From Pseudopithomyces maydicus (Eukaryota > Ascomycota > Dothideomycetes > Pleosporales > Didymosphaeriaceae), in contig JANTUC010000003.1 of assembly GCA_026873275.1 (NCBI GenBank), positions 2,852,001 through 2,916,000 of the forward strand: a stretch of 64,000 nucleotides of DNA, given 5' to 3'. Position 1 is the stretch's first letter. Each line of letters opens with the position of its first letter. Below the pieces are notes generated by a model. The model saw only the letters and a program-made list of their open reading frames with translations, did no database searches and was not told the origin of the DNA. The translations under genes and the position numbers were made by a program. Positions 33,801 through 44,585 of this stretch are shown piece by piece.

Positions 33801-35712
33801 AACATTGACGCGAAAGCTTCAGCGGAAGGATGGTACAGTGCGTATCGAGAGTGCTTTTCGACGATCGGTCTCTGAGCGTACAGCGTAAGAATTTCGAGAG
33901 CGGAACCAAAGGCGTTCATGAGAATAGCGAAGAACAGAAGCGCTGCGCGAGAGTAGAAACTGCTAGTGTCGGACGGGAGGTTGTAGAAGACGGACGAGAT
34001 GATCAAAGCCATGATGGAGTTGGCAATCAGCTGGGTGAGGGTGATACTCGGATCGGCCATGAGTCGTCGGAAGCCTCGCCAAAGGCAGAGGTTCACCTGC
34101 TGCATGTAGGACATGGTGTACGGCGACTTGACGCGCTGGCCCTTCGCCTGTTGCGCCTTGCGGGACTCCTTGAACTTCTCGAGCTGCTGGCCGCCGACGG
34201 GGTACTGCTGCTCGTATGCCTGTATCTGGCTGACGAGCGCAGCACGCTCTGGCGAGTCCTTCCATCGCTGAGCGAACTCGTCTGGGGTACGGGGCACGCG
34301 GTCCTCGAAACCAGGACGGACAACGCGCTCCAAGGGACTGGTCATGGAAGTAAGGAAATCGGCATCCGTCTGGCGATCTGGGCAGTCAAAACCCATGTTC
34401 ACGAAGAACTGCTTGGCGGCAGTAGTAGGACCAAAGTAGATTTGCCTGCCTTCGTACAGGACGAGAGCCTTGTCGAACACGTCGTATGCAGCCTGGGGAG
34501 CCTGGTAGATAGCGACGCAGGCGGTAGCGCCGTTAATCTCGGTTTCCATGCGAAGGGTCTTGCAGAACTCTATGGCATTGGCACTGTCCAGACCACGGGT
34601 GGAGTTGTCCCAGCATTGCAGAGGAGCCTTGCTAAGGGAGGCCTCGGCGATACTGACACGCTTACGCTCTCCTCCAGAGACACCTCGGATGAAATCGTTT
34701 CCGACTCTGGTGTTGACGGTGTGGCTGATGCCGTACATGGCCATGATAACGTCCCGCATGTGCTCCGCGTACTGGTCCGGTGTGGCGCCACCGGGGATGT
34801 GGCGCGGCGCACGCGCCTTTGCAGCAAAGTATAATGTCTCGCCGACAGTCAACATGGGGAAATGCACATCCACCTCAGCGGTGTAGATGGCTTCTCCACG
34901 GAAGTCCTTGGCCATCTGCGCCGCACCAATACCTGTCACGTGTTAGCCTTTTGGTTTCTAACATAGCCATTATCGCACGCACCTTGGTAGTTGATCTTAG
35001 ACTGCTGGTCGACGAAAAAGCCGTGCGTCTCCCCCGCAATCGTCTTGAGGAAAGTCGAACACCCAGATCCCGGAGGCCCCAGCACGACCAACATCTCGCC
35101 AGCCTCAACCAGGCCATCGAGGTTCTGCAGGATGTTGATCTTGCGCCCCTTGTTGCCCATAATCTTCCGGACGAACCCAGGGCCCTCCAACCACACGTTG
35201 CCCACGCTCTTCTGGTAGTCGGTATCTGAGCCAAAGCCGTGGACGTTGAGATCCCTAAAGGCAACACCGGCGGTGCGAGGAGGCGGTGCTTCGGGGTCCT
35301 CGAGCTGTGTGTGAAGCATGGCCTTTGCCCAGGCGCGGGCATTGAAGTGCTCGCTGGTGGCGTCGAGCTGGGAGTCGGGTGTGGCGTGGAAGGGGTTCTG
35401 GCGGGTGACGGTGTTGGTGCTCTGCTGGGTGTAGCGTCTCGCGAGCTGGTTGACTGCTATTTCCCTGCGCTCGTGGCTCTCGGCCTCGGAGACGACCTCG
35501 ACGACCTCGGAATTCTGGTTGGTGTTCAGGGTGGAGGCCTTGTTGTCGCCATGGTCGAGGTGCTGCTGCGACCTCGTGTCGGCGGCGATGGTGGACGCTG
35601 AGCTGTCGGAGCCGACACGGGTCAGGCGGTTTGCGGAGTCCTCTGGGGCGGGGACGCCGTTGTGCTGAGCCTCGCGGTCGCCATTGGAGGTGAAGTTGCC
35701 CACCAGGCTCAT
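30893..35712 (-). CDS. PDR-type ABC transporter, full size (frame broken three times)
   Basis: ATG at 35712. Introns 34933-34982 (GTGCGT donor, 50 bp) and 31538-31598 (GTACGT donor, 61 bp). The order is (NBD-TMD)2, reverse topology of the ABCG/PDR family: NBD1 with GPPGSGCS (212-219, Cys for the Walker A Lys as in all PDR pumps), VSGGERKRVSIAEA and DNSTRGLDSANA; six-helix TMD1; NBD2 with GVSGAGKTT, LNVEQRKRLTIGVELAAKP and LFLDEPTSGLDS; TMD2 and a polar tail ending EEIGKA. About 1,570 aa when repaired, normal for the family. These pumps export azoles, other drugs and plant defence compounds at the plasma membrane. Frame breaks: one base missing at the run 32317-32321 (GGHPCP then PAANPAEWMLEV), one near 32091-32099 (before SFWEQLREVTV) and two at 31316-31320 (LLHFDP then PSGSTCGAYM). 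The last intron is correctly spliced in frame. Confidence 0.88.
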
Positions 35713-37448
35713 GTTGACGGGTTGGCTACGGTGCTATCCCTTGGTGGGTGGCTGTCCTCTCTCTCTCCCTCCTGTAAAGGTGTGTAAACGAAGCGGGGCG
35801 TAGTATATATTATTAAAAAGGTGTATGTATACAGGAGCAAAAGAGAGGAAGGGTGGGACACAGGGAAGGCCAGCCGAGGAGGGCGGCGACTATGATAAAA
35901 GAGAGCATCCGCACACATGTCGACTAGCGCATCCAGCTGGTTCGGTATGATGGACTTGAGCTTTCCGGGCTCACCATGACGGCTTGGCGATGGGCCGCCG
36001 AATACGCGGATGGGCTAGTCTCCGACTTCCACCTCGCCTGCGCGTCGATACGGCGGATACGCGCGCCCGGGTCCACCTGCAAAATGCCATGTCGCCCAGG
36101 CGGACGAATCTGGACTGCGCGAGAGCGTCTTCCCGCGGACCCGTGTGCAGGTACCTCTCTCTCTCTCTCTATCTGCTGTCGGTATGTCGGTATGTCGGTA
36201 TCTAGTGTCTGTATGTACTGTACTGTGTGTCGCACGCAGTCCAGTCCCCAGCGCCGCCCAGCCAGCCCAGCACATCAGCATCCCGAGTACACCCGCGCAA
36301 TGCCAGAATGGCAAATGGCAGCCTAGAGGCGCACTGGGGCTCGCACTCGCACTCGCGCGCACCCTGACCGACCGTTGAGCGGCCGCGAGCTGGTGCCTCA
36401 AAGCAGAAGTCGCTAGCTGCACCCACCCACCGCGCGCCGTACCCCTCGTACCCAGTGCGACCCAGCCTAGCTACCACCCACCACGCCGCCTCTGCACCCC
36501 ATCCGTCATACTAATCTGACCGACCTCGCCTGCTGCAGCGCTGCCCGCACGCCCAAGGCGCTGCCCGTCATACATATCTGACCTCGCGCCCCGCGTGCGC
36601 CTGGTAATTCATTCGTGACAGCCTCAACAGTCGCGCTTTGCACGCTACGAGACGAGACGAAACCGCACCGCAATGCGCATTGCCCTATGTATCTTACTCT
36701 ACATACATGCACTCTTACAGTAGATACCGTGCCTCCATGCGCACACACGCCGCCTCCCTACCTACCTGCCTACCTACCTACCTACCCTATCCCATCCACC
36801 AGCCCTCATCCCTGCGTCATCTCGCTCTCCGCACACACGGAAACAACACACTCCCACTCCCCTTCCCTCCCCTTTCCCTGACCCATAGCCATAGCCCTAG
36901 CCCACGCCTCAACGAACACCCGACCCGCACCGCAAACCTCCAATTCCCGATCCGACGCCCATCCATCCAGCCCTCTCACGGGCCTTCCTCCCTACATACG
37001 TACCCACCAGGTACCTACCTCCATACCCTCCCTTTCCTGCACCGCCCCTCCCAATCACCACCTCCCCAGTATGTACACATGTACACTGCGTACGCTACGT
37101 CCGTCGCGGCGCTCACCCCTCATCTCCCGCTCCCCACCTACGCCCACTACGCGACGCCTTACACACACGCACCGCCCCAAAGCCGTCTAGTCTCCGCCCG
37201 AACCTGCCCCTGCACCATGACATGTGGGTCTGTACCTATGTGTCTAATCTCCCAATCCAATCTCGCGGCGCGGTGTTCGGGTTAGCGCGGGGATGGATGC
37301 AGGGTTTGGTTTTTGCAATGTCAGGTTGGGGTCGGTTGGGATTGGGTGGTGGGTTGGGATTGGGTGGATTGTGGGTGGAAGTAAGGTTATGTCAGATAGG
37401 GATGGATGGATGGATGATGGGTGGGTACGTATGTACTAGGTAGGGAAA

Positions 37449-37472
37449 GGGTAAGGGTAAGGGTAAGGGTAA
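37449..37472. repeat. (GGGTAA)4 microsatellite
   Basis: Four perfect GGGTAA units. It is a TAAGGG, not TTAGGG, register, so it is not the canonical fungal telomere repeat. Confidence 0.9.
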
Positions 37473-38111
37473 GGATGGGAGCGCAGTAGCGTGCAGAAAC
37501 GGCTCGGGATGGGGGTGCTTCCGGATTCCGGTGGGAGCGGGCGGGCGGCGCCAGCCACGTGGGTTGGGAGCCGTTGGTTGGGTGCAGTGGGTAGGTGAGG
37601 TGAGGTAAGGTAAGGTAAGGTAAGTATAGCTACGGGTGCATACATACATACGTACATACGTGCGTATACTGCATGTGCTGCTGGGAGTAGGTATGGATAC
37701 ATGTACATGGATGGGTGGATAGCTACGTGGGGGTTTACATGCCGGATGGAGATACTGTACTGTATAAAGTGCACACACATGTGAAGACGACAATATCGCC
37801 CGGGCGAACATAGTACACGTAGCTACACACGCCCAACGGTAAAAGTCAAAATGTCAGAATCAAGCACATGTACATACTTTGGACGGTACGCTACGGTACG
37901 GCACATACACGTGCATGCACAGTGGGTATCTACATATGTACCTACAATTTACAACTCGCAACTTGCAACTTACCTCCCCACCAATCATCCACCCCGCACC
38001 GTACCACACCATGACTTCCTGACATGACACCCGCATGTCTCGCTCCTCGCGCTCCCTCTCTACTTACACACGGCATGTAGAGTACACCCTTACATACGTA
38101 CGTACGTACAC

Positions 38112-38150
38112 ACATACATACATACATACATACATACATACATACATACT
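38112..38150. repeat. (TACA)n microsatellite
   Basis: About nine to ten perfect CATA/TACA units. Confidence 0.95.
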
Positions 38151-38740
38151 TCCCCGCGTGCATTTTGCGTGTATATCCTGCGCGTCAGATCATCGTGCCG
38201 ACACTACAAACTATACGTACATACTTACGTACATACATATTCCCGCCCCGCTCTACGACGCGCACGTTTCTACATGCATGCATGCAGCATGCACGTCCAC
38301 GTCCGAGGGTGGAACCGGAATCCGAGGTTCCATACTTACATACTTACATGCATACATTCATACATTCATACACAGAACAGAACAGGGAATTGTAATGTAC
38401 ATATATCCATCCATAGTGTAGATAGATACGTATGTATATATGTATATATGTATATATATACGTAGCTTATGTAGCGCATGTAAAAAGGCGCTTACATACG
38501 CTGTCAGTATGTATGCGTCGAAGTCGGTCGGTCGGTCAGGCCGGGAGATCAGGCCGGCAGGTAGATTCAGTCAGTAAGTGGGCTATCTACAAACGGCTAC
38601 GGTTGCGGCTGCGGCTGCGGTTGGATAGTCTGCCAGGTGACGGTGGGCAGGGGTACTTGCTTACCTACACGTCGGATGTCGGATGTCGCATGTGCGGTGG
38701 GTGACGAGACGAGGTCGAGGGCAAGGTCGAGGGTACTGTA

Positions 38741-38775
38741 AGCTGGGCTGGGCTGGGCTGGGCTGAGCTGGGCTG
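38741..38775. repeat. (GCTGG)n pentanucleotide repeat
   Basis: Seven units, one with a single substitution (GCTGA). Confidence 0.9.
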
Positions 38776-39759
38776 CCGGCCAGTGGGCAGGTAAGCATGC
38801 ACGCGTCCATATCGGGCAACCCTTCAGTCGTTGTCCCTGTCTTGCGGTCGCAATCGCGGCTATACTTGCAATCGCAGTTCGCAGCCATACTCACAATCGC
38901 ACTCAGAATCGCACTCACTCGCAGTCAGTCGTAACGTTTCATTATCACCAATGCACGCCCCATGCCGCTAATCTACACGAACGTACGGTACACACGCCCC
39001 GGTATCCATCTCTTCGCCTTGCGTCTCATCCCATCATACGTATCTCCGCAAGCTATATCCATACTACCTGCGCCTTTCCACCCACCCATCCCATCAGGTC
39101 CAGAAGAAGAAGGAAAAAGATTACACATACGCCAGTCATCAAATATGTATGTAAGTCACACGCCCCAAGGCACCCGTGCCGCGAAAGAAAATAAAAAAAC
39201 GGAGATGACCCCGGTAGCCGGTGGGTCGGTCAGAGGTGAGTCAGCCAGGAGGAGGGAGGGGGATTCGTTGTCAGCAAATGTCAAGGTGCGGGACGTACGG
39301 CTCCATGCTATGTACGTATGGTGGATTTGCGGATGGATGTGTGGAAGGTGGGGAGGCAGTGATGTAAGCGCTGTGCATGCGTGCATGCATGCTGCAGGGC
39401 CATGCGCTGTTAATGTGTGTATGTATGTGCGTGTGTGGATGTATGTATGTATGTATGTGTTGCTGGTGTAGGTAGGTAGGTGGGTAAGAAGGGGTTAGGT
39501 ACAGCGCGGGTAGTACACAGCCCATGCCGCCGGGCGGACCAAATTGGCTGGATGTCTGACTAGCTTCTGGAAGGACGGAAGTTCCACCTTGGATCGCGGG
39601 ACCTGGATACCGAGACTCCGGCAAGGCTTGTCGTCGTAAGTGCCGCCGCATGTACGCCCATCCGTACCGTGCAAGGATGCTCAACCGGGCACTTTCCATC
39701 GTTCGTCCGTTGCTTGCCCGACGCGGCAAAGGCGCGTCGATCCTCGTGCCTCGTCGGCC

Positions 39760-42555
39760 CTATATCGACTCGCCGAAGAACTGACTGGCGAGAATGATGT
39801 CCTTGTCGTTGTTGGCAAAGTCCCACCCGACGATGGTGGGATCCTGACTGCAGCACACGATTCTCCGGGCGTCGAACTGCAGCTTGAACACGCGCGAGGT
39901 GCCCTGCGTAGCTGGGGCGCCTTGTGCCCCGTGGGCCTGGTGGTGGTGGTGGTGATGGGCGCCGTGGTGGTGGTGATTCGGAGCCGCCGGGTTGGCAGGC
40001 TGCTGCGGTGGGTTCAGAGCCTGTGCATGGTTCACGACGACTGCGGTGTGATTCGTATTTGTCGCCGTGGCATTCGGGGAGCCGCCGTGGCTGCGCCGGC
40101 GTTGCCATTCGTCGTGTTACCGTGCATGGCCTGCGAAGCTGCGTGTAGCACTTGGGCTTGCTGCGCCAGCGTGTGTGCAGCCTGCGCTTGTGCGTGAGCC
40201 TGCTGCGCCAAGGCCTGAAAGTTTGCGCCTTGCGCTCCCTGACCGGCGTTCTGCTGCTGGTTCTGATTTTGATTCTGAGCGCCAGGGTGGACGTGATGGA
40301 CGTGTCCGACTGGGCGACGTGGTCGTCCTCCGGCGGCTCTCACGGCTTCGCTTTGATAGAGCACCTTGGACTTCTCCCAGGCACCATCGACGCCCTTTTT
40401 CCAGATAATGACCGTCTCATCGTACGAGCCTGAGACAATTCGTGCCCACTTGCTGCCTCCACCACCTGGCGGCAGTTTGGCACCGTAGGCAAAGATGGCT
40501 TTGGGATCTCGCGAGCCAGCGTTACGTGCTCGTCGTTGTGCCCTTGACATCTCTCCTGATACCAAGCCCTGCCTCTGAGCATCGAAGAAATTTCGATCGA
40601 TAGCTCTCGCCTCAGCCTCCAGCTCCTCTTCGTTTCCGGGAAGGTCACCAAACTGGGCCTGAACGGTGCGAACGAGGTTCGAGTGCCCTTGCAAGCAAGC
40701 CACCTCAGCACCAGTCGCGCGATCGAAGATTCGCACCGTCTCGTCTGAGCTGCCGCTGACAATTCTCCGCCCATCAAACTGCACGCAAGCAATGCCTTTG
40801 GAGTGACCCGAGAAAGTTCTCGAGCAAGCCCCCGTGCGCACGTCCCAGACTTTGACACTACGGTCTCCTGATGCAGAGACAATTTGTCCGTCGAGAATTT
40901 GTATAGCATTGACCGCAGCACCATGGCCTTCCAATGTCATGATGAGAGTGTACGGCTGGAGTGGTTTGAAGTGTATATGCTGACTCTCTGTCTGTTGCTG
41001 CATGTTTATGATATAGGAGGGGAATTTGGCCCCAGACCGAGTTGTCGACGACGGATAGGCACTGTCTGTGGGCATCATTTCTCTCCTGTTCCACACTTTT
41101 ATAGTCTTGTCTTTGGAGCATGTCACCAAGTATGTTTCGTCGAACCTGAGATTGAGGACAGATTCGGAATGTGCCTTTTCAAGTTTCTTGATCATCCGAC
41201 CGGTAGAGAACTGCCACATGATGACGCTGCAATCGCTGCCTCCAGACACGATGAGGTCCTGTTCGGGTCGTTCGTCGAACTGCAAGCATAGCACCGATGC
41301 TCTGTGCCCGACCAAGGGTGGCAGCATCAAACGCTGGGTGTCCAGATCCCAAACACGAACAGACTTATCGCGACTGCCGCTGACCAGGTATTTGCCAGAA
41401 TATTGGATGGTATATACACACTCCGTATGTGCTTCCGACGCATGGTTTGGATGTGGGAGCTGAAAGTTAGCGAACCGGCCCAGATCCCAATTCTCTTCCA
41501 GCCTCCTCTTCTGCTTGTACAAATATTGCCAATTGATCTTAGGTTCCGGGTTCGGAAGAATGAGAGAAGGTCGTAGCGGGGGTATGAGGGCGTTCGATGG
41601 CGTAACAGTTGCTGTATCTTCGCTGGTATCCAGGTGGCGTTTCTGCCGGTGCGACGATTCAGTCATTGCAATTTCGTGTGCAGATGCGCCGTTGTATGAT
41701 ATGTCCTCCATCCGATCTTGCGAGTTTGACGATGGACCGTCGTCAGCCTCCACTGTGCCATGCTGCTCTGCCCAGGGATATCGTGATGAACCATCCAGAG
41801 AAAGTGGCTTCAGACCGTTATTGATGTCACTTTCAGTACCGCCATCCCCGAAGAGTGGCTTTTCGCATAACCGCTTCTTCGAAGAGGGCTTATCGGTGTC
41901 CATGTCAGATACATCGGCCCTAGTTCGAGTCTTGCGCTCTTTTTCTTTCATCTGTGCCTCCTTGACCTGTGCCTGCTTCTGCCTCTCTGCCTCCTCATAT
42001 GCACGTACTTGTGGAAAGTTGGAATTCCAGCCTTCGAGCCTGAATAGCAACTTCCACAGCGGGCTGTCCATGACGCGGCCTCGCCATGTTCTCGACAAGG
42101 TTGATGTCCGTAACAGTGTTTCCGGGTTCAGGTACGAAAATATCTGGAAGGTGATCTCGGGTGGAAGATATATCACGGGATCGAGGTGGAGCAGGGGTTT
42201 AGCTTTTCAACAATGCCTGCGATGGACGAGGTGCGGAGCGATCGGAGGATGGCGTATGCGAATTCTGGGCTGGACGTTAGCATCTACGCATGATTATGTT
42301 TTTCTCTACCCTACCACTTCGTTCGCCTTCCGACATGTGAGCAACCCATTCAGGAAGCGCATACTGCATGTCTTGTTCCATCCCGCCCTCTCCAAGGCGC
42401 GACTCAGTCCGCATCACCGTATCGCTCCCGGTCTGGCTGCGAGTGTCTTCCGAGTATCCTTCGTCGAATCTGCTTGCGCTCATGGATGAAGAGGGCCGGA
42501 AGCTTTGGAGATAGGCAGGTGTTGCGCACGGGGCGGTGCCCAGAGGGCCAGCCAT
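39760..42555 (-). CDS. F-box/WD40 protein, beta-TrCP/FWD-1 type (frame broken twice)
   Basis: ATG at 42555; intron 42265-42314 (GTAGGG...CCCAG, 50 bp) joining PEWVAHMSEGERS to EFAYAILRSLRTSS. A base is missing at the run 42194-42197 (KLNP then LLHLDPV); the F-box follows directly (YLPPEITFQIFSYLNPETLL). Without this repair the frame containing the F-box has no ATG. WD40 blades follow: SGSRDKSVRVWDL, SGGSDCSVIMWQF, TCSKDKTIKVWN, SASGDRSVKVWDV, SGSSDETVRIFDR, SGSYDETVIIWKK. A second base is missing at 40076-40079; restoring it gives a His-rich linker and the seventh blade (RVFKLQFDARRIVCCSQD, then IVGWDF), ending at 39760. About 915 aa repaired. Seven-blade F-box proteins of this kind are substrate receptors of SCF ubiquitin ligases; Neurospora FWD-1 acts in the circadian clock. 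Orthology to FWD-1 is my inference from layout. Confidence 0.85.
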
Positions 42556-44585
42556 AGCGGGCGGTGACAGGCAAGGCAGGCGCGCGGGGTGGTGTTGGTG
42601 GAGTGCAGCGGAGCACTACGCGAGCAGTTGAGATAAACAGCGGTGCAGTCGGCGGGGAGACGAGGTGTGTTGGAGACGTCTAGCGAAGGTGGTTGCCAGG
42701 CGTGGTGTTTTGGGGTGGTGCCTGGTGAGTGGGATCAGGCTCCGCTATCATGCGCGCACCGAGATGTCCACGAGCGCGTGTCCGGAACAGCGTGGCAAGC
42801 ACACAAGTCGACCAGCCAGCCAGATCTAGGATTGAAACGGTGCATATGCAGGCTCGAGATGTTGTTGTTGTCGTGGGTACCAGTCAGGCAGGCGGTCTGA
42901 GCTTTGAGAAAATACCCGAAGCCTCCCACCAAGCCAGGGCTCGTCGCGGCACTGCACCATCGCGCCTGGAAGCGCTGCAGCTAACCGCCACCGACCTAGC
43001 CTGGGACCTAGCATCTTTCGACGACATATGACATGGCCTTGACGACTGTTTGCATGTGGGACGTTGCGCTGGGAATAGGAGAGGGAGGCGGCGCACCACC
43101 CACCAGGGACCATGACAGCAAGCTGGTACCTAGGTACCTGGGTAATGGTATGGGCTGGGCAAACTTAACTCCAGGCGCTCATGTCAAGTGACGTACTGGC
43201 GGTGGTGGAGCTGAACATGTCACTTGGGGGACGAGATGCACATTGCAGATGGAGGTAGGCACACATGACTTGATGCTCTATTTATATTCGGGATAGGTCA
43301 TTTGCGGTGGTTCGATCTGAAGTACAAATAGGTACAAGCACACCTCACTTGCAACTCTGGCTGCTCTTGCTGCAGGCCACTTATCATGATTATCGCGACT
43401 TGACAAATGTGCAAGCCCAACCTCGGAAGGCAGATATGATCAGGCGTGGTGGGTGGGTACGGGCGGGTGTCTGAGCTTCACGATTGTCGAAACCCCTGGC
43501 CATTCACCGCAATTTTCAATCACCGCAGCAGACGGACAATGTTCTTCTGTTTCACGGCGCTGGTGGCTCCCAGGCGTCGATTACGTCAAGAAGAGCTGCA
43601 TCGAGCCAAGGTGGTGGGCCAATTGCACGGAGAGCTAGTGTCTCCAGCGCGGTGTCTGGTTGCTGTGAAGTTTGGGAGACGGGCCATGTGTGATTCGACG
43701 TGTGCGCAAGGATTTGTCAAGAGGGGAGAGCTCGGGCGACGCAGCGTCCGGCACATGCGGAGGGCGGGTCAGTGCAGGCAGGGCAGCAGCAGGGCAGGGC
43801 CGGCAGGGCAGGGCATTTCCCGCAGTGCGAAACCGTCTCGCAGGGTGAGACTCGGAGTGCGAAGGAGGGCAGGGCGCTCGACGTGAGGCCACGCGGGCAG
43901 CAGCGGACACGGGACATGCACGCAGCACGCAGCACGCAGCACAACAGCAGGGCAGGGCTGGGCTGGGGCAAACGCAGCGCGGCGATTCCAGCACGGCGGT
44001 GAAAGCGACGGGGCTGGCATTGTCAGGCTGGCGCTGTGAATGCGGGTAAAGGGCGGGATCCGTGCCCAAGGCGAGCAGACACAAGGCCAGTGCCTGTGGG
44101 CGATCTCCTGGGACGGTCACGTGGCGGGCGCCCGCAACCTAAAGGCCGGCATGAATCGCTGAGGTGAAACGAGAGCGGCACACCCCTATGCACCTCTCTG
44201 CCTTGGACGCCGCTCCCCTACGCACGACGCCGTAAACCCCCCACCGAGTCCCTGCCAGCGAGCGCGTCCACCACAGCGACACCACCTGTGCAGCGACGAC
44301 AGCACCCACAGCACCCACAGCACCCACCCGCCACAGCCACAGCTACCGTCGAGCAGCAGCAGCAACAGCGAACAGCGGCCTGCGCCCTGCGACCCGGTCC
44401 CTGCCCGCCCGCCCGCCTGCCTGCCTGTGCCCGCCTACCTGCCTGCCTGTCTGTCCGTCTGCACGCTGGCTGACCTGCTTGCTGCCACTGCCGCTCGAGC
44501 TGCCACGCCACCCACCGGACCCTGCTCCTTAGCGTCCAGCACGTCGTCGCCCAACCTCGAAGCCGCCCCGGGGATGCGCTGAAGA
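42556..44585. other. Divergent promoter region of the F-box/WD40 and CDC24 genes
   Basis: About 2 kb, GC-rich, no supported gene. Short GGCAGGGCAG-type repeats near 43780-43820 and CTGCCTGCC tracts near 44410-44450. Confidence 0.5.

Larger units (their letters stand above)
35713..39759. other. 4-kb gene-free, microsatellite-rich spacer
   Basis: No protein-like frame on either strand. The sequence is built from short simple repeats: CTCTCT runs, (CCTA)n near 36750-36785, GGGTAA and GGTAA units at 37449-37625, (TACA)n at 38112-38150, (GCTGG)n at 38741-38775 and further TACA/TATG tracts to 39460. It carries the promoter of the ABC transporter and the 3' flank of the F-box/WD40 gene. Confidence 0.7.

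Noticed and set aside
31612..34834. Long plus-strand open frames (267, 335 and 334 codons)
   Set aside because: They lie antisense to the ABC transporter and arise from its GC-rich codon usage; the minus-strand frame carries all family motifs.
37449..37472. Interstitial telomere repeat
   Set aside because: The unit is GGGTAA (TAAGGG), not TTAGGG, has only four copies and sits among other simple repeats.
38100..39470. CRISPR-like repeat array
   Set aside because: Repeats are 4-6 bp microsatellites without spacers, in a eukaryotic genome.
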